Shown here piece after piece: positions 1 through 7,581 of a stretch of DNA of 64,000 bases. The stretch comes from Harenicola maris (GTDB lineage Bacteria > Pseudomonadota > Alphaproteobacteria > Rhodobacterales > Rhodobacteraceae), in the NCBI GenBank assembly GCA_018524345.1, contig JADQAZ010000001.1:124001-188000 (forward strand), in the 5' to 3' direction. Within the stretch, counting starts at the first letter, position 1, and each line of letters begins with the position of its first letter. The notes under the pieces are model-generated. The model was given only the letters and a program-made list of their open reading frames with translations, did not search any database and was not told the DNA's origin. The translations under genes were made by a program, and so were the position numbers.

Positions 1-261
1 GTAGTCGAACTGCGCCGCCAGCGGCGAGCCGCAGGTCGGGCAGGACCATCTGTCGACGCCTTTGACCGCCGTAAGCGGGGCGGGCGGCGGCGTCAGGGTG
101 ACATCGCCGGGGCCGAAGGCGGCGAAGGCCCCGACCGGCGCCCCTGTCCAGCGCCGGCAATCGGCGCAGTGACAGTAGACAACGGTGCGGGGCCTTTGGT
201 TGGCGGTGATGCGGGTTGCGCCGCAGTAGCAGCGCCCTGTTATGGCGGCCTTAGGCGGCAA
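1..261 (-). CDS. GFA/CENP-V family Zn-binding protein, partial (3' end outside window)
   Basis: The visible 87 N-terminal codons carry the Cys pattern of the glutathione-dependent formaldehyde-activating (GFA) fold: GRCYCGATRI near the start, then YCHCADCRRWTGAPVGAF, and later WSCPTCGSPL. These cysteines bind zinc in the family. I place the start at a TTG at 261-259, because no ATG precedes the first Cys motif and a GAGG lies nine bases upstream of it. The start overlaps the 3' end of the nfu gene by 11 bases, so the two are probably co-transcribed. The family is diverse and most members have no known substrate, so a formaldehyde role is not implied. The C-terminus lies beyond base 1. Confidence 0.75.
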   Translation of the reverse strand, partial: MPPKAAITGRCYCGATRITANQRPRTVVYCHCADCRRWTGAPVGAFAAFGPGDVTLTPPPAPLTAVKGVDRWSCPTCGSPLAAQFDY

Positions 262-817
262 CCGGGCGAACCTCGATCACCTCTGGGATATAGTGGCGCA
301 GAAGGTTTTCGATGCCCATTTTCAGGGTCAGCGTCGAGGAGGGGCAACCGGCGCAGGCGCCCTGCATATGCAGGTAGACGACGCCTTGGTCAAAGCCATG
401 GAAGGTGATGTCGCCACCGTCCTGTGCCACGGCGGGGCGCACGCGGGTGTCGAGCAGGGTTTTGATTTGCTCGACGATCTCGCCGTCTTCGCCGTCATGG
501 CTGGCGTGGCCGCCTGCGGAGGCGGCGCTGTCTGTGCCCATGACGGGCTGGCCGGTTTGCAGGTGTTCCATGATCGCGCCGAGGATGGCGGGTTTGATAT
601 GGTCCCATTCGACGGCATCGGCCTTGGTCACGGTGATAAAGTCGTTGCCGAAGAAGACGCCCGTTACGCCGTTCACGCCAAAGACGCGGGTGGCGAGGGG
701 GGAGCTCTCTGCCGCGGTGGCGGAGGGGAAGTCGGCTGTGCCAGCCTCAAGCACCGTTTGACCGGGCAGGAATTTCAGGGTCGCCGGGTTTGGCGTGGAT
801 TCGGTCTGGATGAACAT
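251..817 (-). CDS. Nfu-type NifU-family iron-sulfur cluster scaffold/carrier
   Basis: A 188-residue protein with the two domains of eukaryote/alphaproteobacterial Nfu proteins. The N-terminal Nfu_N domain starts MFIQTESTPNPATLKFLPG. The C-terminal NifU-like domain has the cluster-binding CxxC in GACAGCPSSTLTLK, after VAQDGGDI. It would carry Fe-S clusters to apo-proteins in the cytoplasm. I chose the ATG at 817 because the family begins MFIQTE and an AAGG lies nine bases upstream. An ATG ten codons earlier would add residues not seen in relatives. Its stop overlaps the start of the GFA-type gene. Confidence 0.93.
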   Translation of the reverse strand: MFIQTESTPNPATLKFLPGQTVLEAGTADFPSATAAESSPLATRVFGVNGVTGVFFGNDFITVTKADAVEWDHIKPAILGAIMEHLQTGQPVMGTDSAASAGGHASHDGEDGEIVEQIKTLLDTRVRPAVAQDGGDITFHGFDQGVVYLHMQGACAGCPSSTLTLKMGIENLLRHYIPEVIEVRPVAA

Positions 818-930
818 GGCGCGCACCTTTGTTTGGGTTGGCCACATATATGGCCTTCTGCGCGGGCGGGGTCAAGGTTTTGGAATGGTTCTAAGTTAAG
901 CGCGGTTGCGGGGCTGATATGGCCCTGTGC

Positions 931-1593
931 TCAGGTGGGGCCGAAGGCGCGTTTGGCGAGGTCTGCGGTGGTGAGGATCGGTTTCGGGGCGAGGTCGGCG
1001 AGCATGGAGAGGTATTCGGGGGCGGAGACGAGCCCGAGGTTTTCCGCCGCCAGCGTGCCGCCCAAGGGGAGCGCTGGGGTGAGGCCGAACATCTGGTCGA
1101 TGCCGGGGGCGCCGTGGGTTGCCATGGCTTCTTTGAAGAAGCGGGTGGTAATGGTGGATTCTTTGTATCTGACCTCGAACATCAGGTCTTCGGCGCTGAT
1201 GTTACCTTTTCCTGCTGCGATCTTTTTCTCGTCTGTGAAGGAGTTGAGCAGGATGCCATCCTGCCATGTGCTGGTGACAAAGCGGCGCCCGAATTTCTTG
1301 CCCCAGACATTCATGTTTCCCATGCATGTCATTGATATAACGAAGTATTCGTCCTCTTCCATCAGGGGGGTGTCCTTGATCCATTTGCGCAGGGTGGGCG
1401 CATAGGTGATCGGATTGACCAGTTGGAAGTAGCCGCCGAGGAAGGTGGAGAAACCGTATCTTTGGTAGTACTCGATCAGGACGGGCGGCAGGTGGGCGGC
1501 GAGGGTTTCCAGCGTGTCCTCTGGCACAGTAACCTGCTGGCTGGGCTTGTCGTATTTCTCATCGAAATAGTCGAAATCCTGGGCGATAGTCAT
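931..1593 (-). CDS. GAD-like / DUF1851 (Tdi1-type immunity-like) domain protein
   Basis: A 220-residue soluble protein with no signal peptide or membrane segment. The N-terminal half (YFDEKYDKPS, LPPVLIEYYQRYGFSTFLGG) resembles the GAD-like domain. The C-terminal half (MEEDEYFVISMTCMGNMNVWG, later GAPGIDQMFGLTPALPLGG) resembles DUF1851, the fold of the Tdi1 type VI secretion immunity protein. In other bacteria such proteins often sit beside a polymorphic toxin. Here the neighbours are nfu and an aminotransferase, and no toxin ORF is visible. A GGAG lies just upstream of the ATG. The domain call rests on sequence resemblance, and an immunity role is only a possibility. Confidence 0.7.
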   Translation of the reverse strand: MTIAQDFDYFDEKYDKPSQQVTVPEDTLETLAAHLPPVLIEYYQRYGFSTFLGGYFQLVNPITYAPTLRKWIKDTPLMEEDEYFVISMTCMGNMNVWGKKFGRRFVTSTWQDGILLNSFTDEKKIAAGKGNISAEDLMFEVRYKESTITTRFFKEAMATHGAPGIDQMFGLTPALPLGGTLAAENLGLVSAPEYLSMLADLAPKPILTTADLAKRAFGPT

Positions 1594-1688
1594 TTTCTCC
1601 GGCTCCTGCAGGGGTCGAGTTTTGCGTTCATTCCGGCGATCCTGCTATCGTGCTGCGGTTCGTTTGAAGCGAAAGCCCTCTCGCGCGG

Positions 1689-2558
1689 TTAGATTTTGGG
1701 GCCTGACAGGGCCCAGTCCCAGTACATTTCGCGGATGCGGCGCGTCAGGGGGCCGTGTTGGTAGGAGGTGTCGTCGAAGGCCGTGACGGGGGTGACTTTC
1801 ATCATGTTGCCGGAGAGGAAGACCTCGTCTGCTGCGTGGAAGTCATCGAAGGTGAGGACTTTTTCCACGACCTCGACGCCATCGGCGCGCAGGTTGGTGA
1901 TATGGCGGGCGCGGGTGATGCCGGAGAGGAAGGTGCCATTGGCGATGGGGGTGAAGACCACGCCGTCCTTGACCATAAAGACATTGGCGCTGGCGGTTTC
2001 GGCGACATTGCCCATGGCGTCGGCGACGAGGGCATTGCCGAAGCCTTTGGTGCGGGCCTCTGCCAGCATGCGGGCGTTGTTGGGGTAGAGGCAGCCGGCC
2101 TTGGCGTCTGTCACCGCGTCCTCGAGGACGGGGCGGCGGAAGCGGGTGCGGGTGAGGGTGGTGCTGGCGGTCTCGGGGGCCATGGGGATTTCCTCGAGGC
2201 AGAGCGCGAAGCCGGTGGCGCCCTCTTTCGGGACGATGCCGAGATCGCCGCCCTCGATCGCCCAATACATCGGGCGGATGTAGATGGCGGCATCGGGGGC
2301 ATAGGCGGTGAGGCCGTCTAGGGCGATTTGCACCATATCCTCGGCGCTGACCGTGGGCGTGATCATCAGGGCCTTGGCGGAGCGGTTCGCGCGGGCGCAA
2401 TGGGCCTCTAGGTCAGGGGTGACGCCCTGAAACGCGCGGGCGCCGTCGAAGACGGTGGTGCCGAGCCATGCGCCATGGTCGGCGGCGCTCATGATCGGGA
2501 CATCGCTGTCGTGCCATTTGCCGTTGAAATAGGTGCGGATGTTTTGCCCGGTTGCCAT
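1689..2558 (-). CDS. Branched-chain amino acid aminotransferase-family (class IV PLP) enzyme
   Basis: A 289-residue fold-type IV PLP enzyme. The N-terminus IRTYFNGKWHDSDVPIMSAADHGAWLGTTVFDGARAF is typical of IlvE-like proteins. The presumed PLP lysine lies in TDAKAGCLYPNNARMLAEA, followed by a phosphate-binding FLSGITR segment and the VFLSGNMMKVTPV stretch. It probably transfers the amino group of Leu, Ile or Val. D-amino-acid transaminase or aminodeoxychorismate lyase are close relatives that sequence reading alone does not exclude. An AGGA lies eight bases upstream of the ATG. The gene stands alone. Confidence 0.85.
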   Translation of the reverse strand: MATGQNIRTYFNGKWHDSDVPIMSAADHGAWLGTTVFDGARAFQGVTPDLEAHCARANRSAKALMITPTVSAEDMVQIALDGLTAYAPDAAIYIRPMYWAIEGGDLGIVPKEGATGFALCLEEIPMAPETASTTLTRTRFRRPVLEDAVTDAKAGCLYPNNARMLAEARTKGFGNALVADAMGNVAETASANVFMVKDGVVFTPIANGTFLSGITRARHITNLRADGVEVVEKVLTFDDFHAADEVFLSGNMMKVTPVTAFDDTSYQHGPLTRRIREMYWDWALSGPKI

Positions 2559-2676
2559 TGCCGATGTCCTGAATGCTGGATGTGTCGGGGGAGACTATGG
2601 GCGCGGCGGGGCGGGGGCAAGGGCAGGGGATCGGCAAAATTCGGGCGCCGGGGGGCAAAATGTGATAGGCTGGGGC

Positions 2677-3123
2677 ATGGGACAGTTATTGCGCATCGGT
2701 TGGAGGATTGCGGGGTTTGCCTGTGCGGCGGGCTTGGCCGCGCTGGGCGCGGGCGGGGCGGCGGCAGAGAGTGCGACCATTGCCACGACGGCCAATACCA
2801 TTCACTGCCATATCGGGGATGACATCGGGAAGGGCAGCCTGCTCTGTGTGATCTTCGAGCGTGAGGGGCCTTTGGCGCGGCCGAGGCCCGCCGATTGTGC
2901 GCAGGGTTGGGGCCATGCCTATTACATTGAGGATCACGGGCCGGTGCAGATGGTCTGTTATCAGGTGAGCAAGACGGATTGGCGGGGCAATTTCCAGTTC
3001 GACGTAACCCAGACCGCGCGTTTTGGCGGCGTGTCCTGCCGCGCGACGCGGCGGGTGGTGGATTGCCGGAACCTTGATGGCAACGGGTTCTTTCTGTCCC
3101 GCCGGGAGCAAACGATTTTCTGA
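2677..3123 (+). CDS. Small secreted DUF6636-like protein
   Basis: A 148-residue protein with a clear signal peptide: basic start, hydrophobic run and an Ala-rich region ending near residue 30 (GAGGAAAESA). The mature part has Cys residues spaced through short motifs (IHCHIGDD, SLLCVIFE, ADCAQGWGHAYYI, MVCYQVS, VSCRATR, VDCRNLDGNGFFLSR), giving three probable disulfide pairs. This matches the DUF6636 type of periplasmic protein, whose function is unknown. The ATG at 2677 is chosen because the in-frame sequence before it is low-complexity and lacks a signal peptide. The gene diverges from the aminotransferase. Confidence 0.7.
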   Translation: MGQLLRIGWRIAGFACAAGLAALGAGGAAAESATIATTANTIHCHIGDDIGKGSLLCVIFEREGPLARPRPADCAQGWGHAYYIEDHGPVQMVCYQVSKTDWRGNFQFDVTQTARFGGVSCRATRRVVDCRNLDGNGFFLSRREQTIF

Positions 3124-3138
3124 CATATCGGCAGGGGG

Positions 3139-3183
3139 CAAATCCTGGAACAGGATTTGGGACAGACTTTTGCAAAAGTCTGT
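3139..3183. repeat. Pair of adjacent perfect palindromes (REP-like extragenic element)
   Basis: Two inverted repeats lie back to back. CAAATCCTG-GAA-CAGGATTTG at 3139-3159 has 9-base arms. ACAGACTTTT-GC-AAAAGTCTGT at 3162-3183 is a perfect 22-base palindrome. They follow the stop of the DUF6636-like gene by 15 bases and precede a small membrane protein gene. Neither is followed by a T-run, so this is not a standard terminator. The element looks like a dispersed extragenic palindrome, but only one copy is in this window. Confidence 0.6.
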
Positions 3184-3258
3184 GGCGCGCGGTTGCGGGT
3201 GCTTGTGATCGGGTTGAGGGGGTGCTCTATGGGGCGGATCAGCGCGCAAGAGGTGGCT

Positions 3259-3492
3259 ATGCGGAAGAACATCTGGATCACGATTTTCGAGTGGATCGGT
3301 TCGGCCCTCGGGATTGGCTATGCTTTGTTGATTGCTTCTAACACGGGCTATGAGGTTCTGGCTTTTGTGATGCTTTTGACTTCGGCTGTGCTGTTTGCCT
3401 GTTGGGCGGTGCTGGATCGGCGCTGGGCCTTTTTGGGGTTACAGTTTTTCTATGCCAGTGCGGCGATTGTCGGGTTTTTCCGCTGGGGCTAG
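3259..3492 (+). CDS. Small integral membrane protein, unknown function
   Basis: A 77-residue, strongly hydrophobic protein (MRKNIWITIFEWIGSALGI...) with about three membrane segments: residues 8-28, 31-50 and 55-73. The ATG at 3259 has AGAGG five bases upstream. Other in-frame starts lie further upstream (3229) but would add a polar leader. It overlaps no other gene and is followed by a terminator. I recognise no family; the size and Trp-rich helices resemble small PnuC-like or EamA-fragment-like membrane proteins, which is only a loose impression. Confidence 0.55.
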   Translation: MRKNIWITIFEWIGSALGIGYALLIASNTGYEVLAFVMLLTSAVLFACWAVLDRRWAFLGLQFFYASAAIVGFFRWG

Positions 3493-3510
3493 TGCGCCTG
3501 TGTTTGCCAC

Positions 3511-3548
3511 AAAAAAGGCCCGCCTGATGGGGAACAATCAGGCGGGCC
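3511..3548 (-). terminator. Rho-independent terminator of phoX
   Basis: Read on the minus strand, GGCCCGCCTGAT and its complement form a perfect 12-base stem (3517-3528 with 3537-3548) around an 8-base loop, followed by six T (3511-3516). It lies 44 bases after the phoX stop. It may also stop readthrough from the small membrane protein gene converging from the left. Confidence 0.85.
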
Positions 3549-3591
3549 AGGCGCTAGTGCGCGGCTGTTTGGACTATCTTGGGGGAAGGTA

Positions 3592-5475
3592 TCAGCCGAT
3601 GACAGCGCCATCTGTGCGGCGCACGGCAACCACGCCCGAGCGGGGCACCGAGGTGCCGCCAGCCGGGTAGTGTGAGTTGCCCCGTTCGCCGGGGTGTTGC
3701 ACGCCCACGAACATGGTGCGGCGATCAGGTGCCCAGCAGATGCCGGTGATCTCGCATTCGTTCGGGCCGGTGAGGAAGCGGCGGATTTCGCCGGTTGTCG
3801 TATCGCCTGCGAGCATCTGGTTGTTGCCCATGCCGGCGAAGGCCTCTGCGTTGGAGTAGTTGCCGTCTGTCTGGATCCACAAGAGGCCGTTGTCGTCAAA
3901 GCTCAGCCCGTCGGGGGAGTTGAACATATTGCCCGAATTGATGTTCTCGGAGCCTTTGTTCAGCCCTTCGCCGACCTCGGGGTTGCCTGCGAGGGCGAAG
4001 AGGTCCCATGTGAAGGCATCGGCGGTGTGGTCTTCCTCTGCCGGAACCCAGCGGGCGATCTGGCCGTAGACGTTGTTTTCGCGGGGGTTGGGGCCATCGA
4101 CGGGGGCCTCGTCGCCGCCGGCGTTGCCGGAGATGCCGCGGTTCTTGTTGTTGGTGAGGGCGACGTAGACCTCTGTTTTGGCGGGGTTGGAGGCGACCCA
4201 TTCGGGGCGGTCCATGGTTGTCGCGCCGACGGCAGAGGCCGCGATGCGGGTGTGGACGGCGATTTCGGCCGCTGTCATGCCTGTGGCCTCTGGTGTCAGG
4301 GCCAGCCATTCGCCGGAGAGGTCATCGTTGAATTTGGCGGCGTAGAGGGTGCCCTCGTCCAGCAGCGCGGAGTTGTCGCCGCCAGCGGAGTAGGTGCCAG
4401 TGGAGACGAAGCGGTAGAGGAATTCGCCGCGCTCGTCATCGCCCATATAGACGACGATTTTGCCATTGGCGGCCACGACCACCTCGGCGTTTTCGTGTTT
4501 GAAGCGGCCAAGGGCGGTGCGTTTCTTGGGGGTGGCTGTGGGGTCGTAGGGATCGATCTCCACGACGTAGCCTGCGCGGTTGGCCTCATTCGGGTTTTTG
4601 GCGATGTCGAAGCGTTCGTCCACCTCGGCCCAGCCGTAGCCCCAGTCATCGACGCCGATGCCGTAGCGGGTGAATTCGGCGGGGATCTCCATCTCTTTGT
4701 CGGAGGCGGAGAAGTAGCCGTTGAAGTTTTCTTCGCAGGCCAGATAGGTGCCCCAAGGGGTTTCGCCGTTGCCGCAGTTGTTCCACGTGCCTTTGGATGT
4801 GGTGCCGGTGGGATCGGCGGCGGTTTTGAGCAGATCGGAGCCTGCGGCGGGGCCTGTCAGGTCCATGTCGGTGTCGGCGGTGACGCGGCGGTTCAGGTCG
4901 CTGTCTTTGACGACCGTCCATTTGCCGTTCTGCTGGGCGACCTCGAAGACGGAGAGGCCGTGGGCGTTCATGCCCTTGCGGATGTCGTCCTCATTGGCGG
5001 GTTTGCCCTCTGGCCGGTTGCCCCAGAGGATATCGGTGTTGGTGTATTCGTTGTTGATCGCAAAGACGGTGCGGCCGCCGCGGGTGAAGATCGACATGCC
5101 GTCGTTGTTGTCGCCGAAGGTGCGGGCCTGTGTTGCGGCGGTGCCGCGGGTGGCCTCGTCGAACTCTGGCGCGTCGGACCAAAGGGGGTCGCCCCAGCTG
5201 ATCACGGTTTCCCATTCGAAGCCTTCGGGCACGTGGATTGTGTCTTCGGAGGAGGCGGGGATGGCGGAGAAGCCGAAGCGGTCCTTGCTGCCCTCGGCCT
5301 TGGCGGTCATGGCGGATGTGCCGAGCAGGAAGCTGCCGAGGCCGAAGGTCATCACGCCGCCAAGGAAGCCGCGGCGCGACAGGGCGGTTTCTACGACGCG
5401 GTCGAAGTCTGTGACCTCGTCGCGGGGGAAATTTTTCTCGTCGTAGTCGTCAAAGTTCATGTCATTTGGGGACAT
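3592..5475 (-). CDS. phoX: PhoX-family (DUF839) Tat-exported phosphatase
   Basis: A 627-residue protein. Its twin-arginine signal, SRRGFLGGVMTFGLGSFLLG, starts near residue 33, so it is exported folded, presumably with its metal cofactor. The body matches the PhoX/DUF839 beta-propeller family: FGDNNDGMSIF, WNNCGNGETPWGTYLACEE, GRFKHENAEVV, then SPDGLSFDDNGLLWIQTDGNYSN and FVGVQHPGE near the end. Known PhoX enzymes are periplasmic, iron- and calcium-dependent phosphomonoesterases made under phosphate limitation. A good Pho box lies about 80 bases upstream of the start and a strong terminator follows the stop. GGAGA sits just upstream of the ATG. Confidence 0.9.
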   Translation of the reverse strand: MSPNDMNFDDYDEKNFPRDEVTDFDRVVETALSRRGFLGGVMTFGLGSFLLGTSAMTAKAEGSKDRFGFSAIPASSEDTIHVPEGFEWETVISWGDPLWSDAPEFDEATRGTAATQARTFGDNNDGMSIFTRGGRTVFAINNEYTNTDILWGNRPEGKPANEDDIRKGMNAHGLSVFEVAQQNGKWTVVKDSDLNRRVTADTDMDLTGPAAGSDLLKTAADPTGTTSKGTWNNCGNGETPWGTYLACEENFNGYFSASDKEMEIPAEFTRYGIGVDDWGYGWAEVDERFDIAKNPNEANRAGYVVEIDPYDPTATPKKRTALGRFKHENAEVVVAANGKIVVYMGDDERGEFLYRFVSTGTYSAGGDNSALLDEGTLYAAKFNDDLSGEWLALTPEATGMTAAEIAVHTRIAASAVGATTMDRPEWVASNPAKTEVYVALTNNKNRGISGNAGGDEAPVDGPNPRENNVYGQIARWVPAEEDHTADAFTWDLFALAGNPEVGEGLNKGSENINSGNMFNSPDGLSFDDNGLLWIQTDGNYSNAEAFAGMGNNQMLAGDTTTGEIRRFLTGPNECEITGICWAPDRRTMFVGVQHPGERGNSHYPAGGTSVPRSGVVAVRRTDGAVIG

Positions 5476-5556
5476 TGGATTCTCCGGTGTCTTGGGGCCG
5501 GAATGGCCCCTGGATAGGGTATGCGGAGGGTCCTATGGATGTTGTTTAACGCCCGT

Positions 5557-5585
5557 GTGACGGGTTTGAATCGGTTTCGTGACAG
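5557..5585 (-). promoter_or_regulatory. Pho box (PhoB-binding site) upstream of phoX
   Basis: On the minus strand there are three heptamers at exact 11-base spacing: CTGTCAC, CCGATTC and CCGTCAC, separated by GAAA and AAAC. The outer two match the PhoB half-site CTGTCAT closely. The 11-base period is the known arrangement for tandem PhoB binding. The site is 82-110 bases before the phoX start, so phosphate-starvation control of phoX is a direct inference. Confidence 0.65.
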
Positions 5586-5661
5586 GGGAGTTTGGGGGTG
5601 TGCGGGCTTGGGCGGCGCGGGGGGGATTTGCGCGGGCTGTGGCCGCGAGATGGTTTTTATT

Positions 5662-5714
5662 GCGCGGGCTTTGCCCGCGCTGGGGGGCGCGCGGCCCCTG
5701 CGGGGCCGCGCGCC
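5662..5714. repeat. Two GC-rich hairpins between trpS and the phoX upstream region
   Basis: GCGCGGGC-TTT-GCCCGCGC lies at 5662-5680. A perfect 13-base stem around TGC follows at 5686-5714 (arms start GGCGCGCGG and GGGGCCGCG). A third small palindrome, GGCGCC-GCCTA-GGCGCC, follows near the trpS 3' end. On the minus strand the pair lies 3' of trpS and may form its terminator, although no T-run follows directly. The architecture is like extragenic palindromes common in this bacterial group. Confidence 0.6.
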
Positions 5715-5737
5715 AATGCGTTGCGTTCAGGCGCCGC

Positions 5738-6757
5738 CTAGGCGCCGACCATGCCGACGATTTCCTTTGTGCGCTTGAGGATCGGCGCTGCGATCTCGCT
5801 GGCGGCGGCGGCGCCTTTGGCAAGGATGCGGTCGATCTCGGCGGTGTCCTGCATCAGGCGGGACATTTCGGTGCTGATCGGGGCGAGTTTCGCCACGGCC
5901 AGATCGGCCAGCAGGGGTTTGAATTCGCCAAACTGTTTGCCGCCCATTTCGGCCAGCACCTCCTCGGCCGATTGTTCGGCCAAGGCGGCGTAGATGTTCA
6001 CCAGATTGCGGGCCTCTGGCCGGTCAGTGAGGCCCTCGACCTCGGAGGGCAGGCCCTCGGGGTCGGTTTTGGCCTTGCGGATTTTCTTGGCGATGTCTTC
6101 GGCGCTGTCGGTCATTTTGATGCGGGACATATCCGAGGGGTCGGATTTGGACATCTTCTTTGAGCCGTCGCGCAGGGACATCACGCGGGTGGCGGCACCT
6201 TCGATGACCGGCTCGGTCATGGGGAAGAAATCAACGCCGTAGTCGTTGTTGAACTTGGCGGCGATGTCGCGGGTGAGTTCCAGATGTTGTTTCTGGTCCT
6301 CGCCGACGGGGACCTCTGTCGCGTGGTAGATCAGGATGTCGGCGGCCATGAGGGCCGGATAGGCCAAGAGGCCGAGGGAGGCGTTCTCGGAGTTCTTGCC
6401 GGCTTTGTCTTTCCACTGGGTCATGCGCTTCATCCAGCCCATGCGCGCGACGCAGTTGAAGATCCACGCCAGTTGTGCGTGTTCGGCGACCTGGGATTGG
6501 TTGAACAGGATGGATTGCGCCGGATCGAGGCCGGAGGCGATGAAACCGGCGGCCAGTTCGCGCGTGTTCTGGGTCAGCTCGGCGGGGTCCTGCCAGACGG
6601 TGATCGCGTGCATGTCGACCATGCAATAGAGCGTCTGGATGTCTTGCTCCTGCTTTTTGACGAAGCCTTGGATCGCGCCAAGGTAGTTGCCAAGGTGCAG
6701 CCCGCCAGAGGGCTGGATGCCGGAGAAAACGCGGGGTGTGAACTGTTCATTGGGCAT
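5738..6757 (-). CDS. trpS: Tryptophanyl-tRNA synthetase
   Basis: A 339-residue class Ic synthetase that charges tRNA-Trp. The HIGH-like motif is [14 protein letters not shown] near residue 20, and the KMSKS loop is [11 protein letters not shown]. Other family motifs are [13 protein letters not shown] and [18 protein letters not shown]. The ATG at 6757 begins [22 protein letters not shown] five codons upstream (6772) is also open but has no ribosome binding site. In related genomes trpS sits near murJ-glnD; here a rhomboid-like gene on the other strand lies between them. Confidence 0.97.
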   Translation of the reverse strand: MPNEQFTPRVFSGIQPSGGLHLGNYLGAIQGFVKKQEQDIQTLYCMVDMHAITVWQDPAELTQNTRELAAGFIASGLDPAQSILFNQSQVAEHAQLAWIFNCVARMGWMKRMTQWKDKAGKNSENASLGLLAYPALMAADILIYHATEVPVGEDQKQHLELTRDIAAKFNNDYGVDFFPMTEPVIEGAATRVMSLRDGSKKMSKSDPSDMSRIKMTDSAEDIAKKIRKAKTDPEGLPSEVEGLTDRPEARNLVNIYAALAEQSAEEVLAEMGGKQFGEFKPLLADLAVAKLAPISTEMSRLMQDTAEIDRILAKGAAAASEIAAPILKRTKEIVGMVGA

Positions 6758-6839
6758 TTGTGATGCTTTCAAGGTGGACGGGTGGCTGGAGGGTCATTAC
6801 CTCTGCTGGCACGAAGAGGTCAACCAAAGGGACCAGTCT

Positions 6840-7529
6840 ATGTATCAAGATCCAAATGCCTCGCCGTTCAATGCGCTGCCCAAGGCGGTGATTGTGCTGG
6901 CGGCGGCGATATTCGCTGTCGAGCTGTATTTCATGGCCGGGCAGGCCGGGTTGATCGGCAATACGCGGGGCGGGGATGACCTGCGCATACTGGCGATACA
7001 GGACTATGCCTTTTCGGGGCAGCTGTTGGATTACATGATCCGCACGGGGCAGTTTCCGGCCGAGCATTTGCTGCGGTTTGTGACCTATCCTTTTGTGCAT
7101 TTCAGTTTCACCAGCATGATCTTTGCGGCGGTTTTCGTTCTGGCCCTTGGCAAGATGGTGGGTGAGGCCTTCGGGAATGTGGCGGTTTGCGTGATCTTTT
7201 TCGTGGCCTCCTTTGTGGGGGCGCTGGTCTATGGGCTGCTGTTGAATGATCCGCGGCCCTTGGTGGGCGGGTTTGTTGGCGCCTATGGGTTGATCGGGGC
7301 CTATACGTTTATTCTGTGGGTCGGGCTGGGCCGGACGGGGCAGAACCAGATGCAGGCCTTTACCTTGATCGGGGCGCTTTGCGCCTATCAGTTGATTTTT
7401 GGTGTGATCTTCGGGGCCAGCAATGACTGGGTGGCGGAGATCGCCGGTTTCCTGACCGGCGGGGCGCTGCCTATGGTTCTGTCGCCCGGGGGGCGGGCGG
7501 CCTTGCTGGCGCAGATACGCCGCCGCTGA
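6840..7529 (+). CDS. Rhomboid-family membrane protein lacking the catalytic residues
   Basis: A 229-residue polytopic membrane protein with about six helices and the rhomboid layout. The usual GxSG of helix 4 reads GAYG in GGFVGAYGLIGAY, so the nucleophile serine is Tyr149. The helix-6 histidine motif (AHxxGF) reads AEIAGFLTGG, with Glu200 in its place. The helix-2 second His and Asn are also replaced (FVHFSFTSMIFAAV). It therefore cannot be a serine protease by the known mechanism and resembles iRhom/derlin-type pseudoproteases. It diverges from trpS and converges on murJ. Confidence 0.8.
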   Translation: MYQDPNASPFNALPKAVIVLAAAIFAVELYFMAGQAGLIGNTRGGDDLRILAIQDYAFSGQLLDYMIRTGQFPAEHLLRFVTYPFVHFSFTSMIFAAVFVLALGKMVGEAFGNVAVCVIFFVASFVGALVYGLLLNDPRPLVGGFVGAYGLIGAYTFILWVGLGRTGQNQMQAFTLIGALCAYQLIFGVIFGASNDWVAEIAGFLTGGALPMVLSPGGRAALLAQIRRR

Positions 7530-7538
7530 TGTAGGGCG

Positions 7539-7575
7539 AGATTTTTCGGCGAAAAATCTTGGGCGGGGCGGGGCC
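7539..7575. terminator. Hairpin between convergent rhomboid-like gene and murJ
   Basis: AGATTTTTC-GGC-GAAAAATCT (7539-7559) is a perfect 9-base stem just after the rhomboid-like stop. It is followed at once by a GC palindrome, GGCGGGG-CCCCGCC. The pair lies between two convergent genes and could end transcription from both sides. No long T-run follows, so its efficiency as an intrinsic terminator is uncertain. Confidence 0.5.
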
Positions 7576-7581
7576 CCGCCG

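Noticed and set aside
3694-5517. Long open frame on the plus strand opposite phoX
   Set aside because: GC-rich antisense frame with low-complexity Gly/Val/Ala composition and no motifs; phoX on the other strand has full family signatures.
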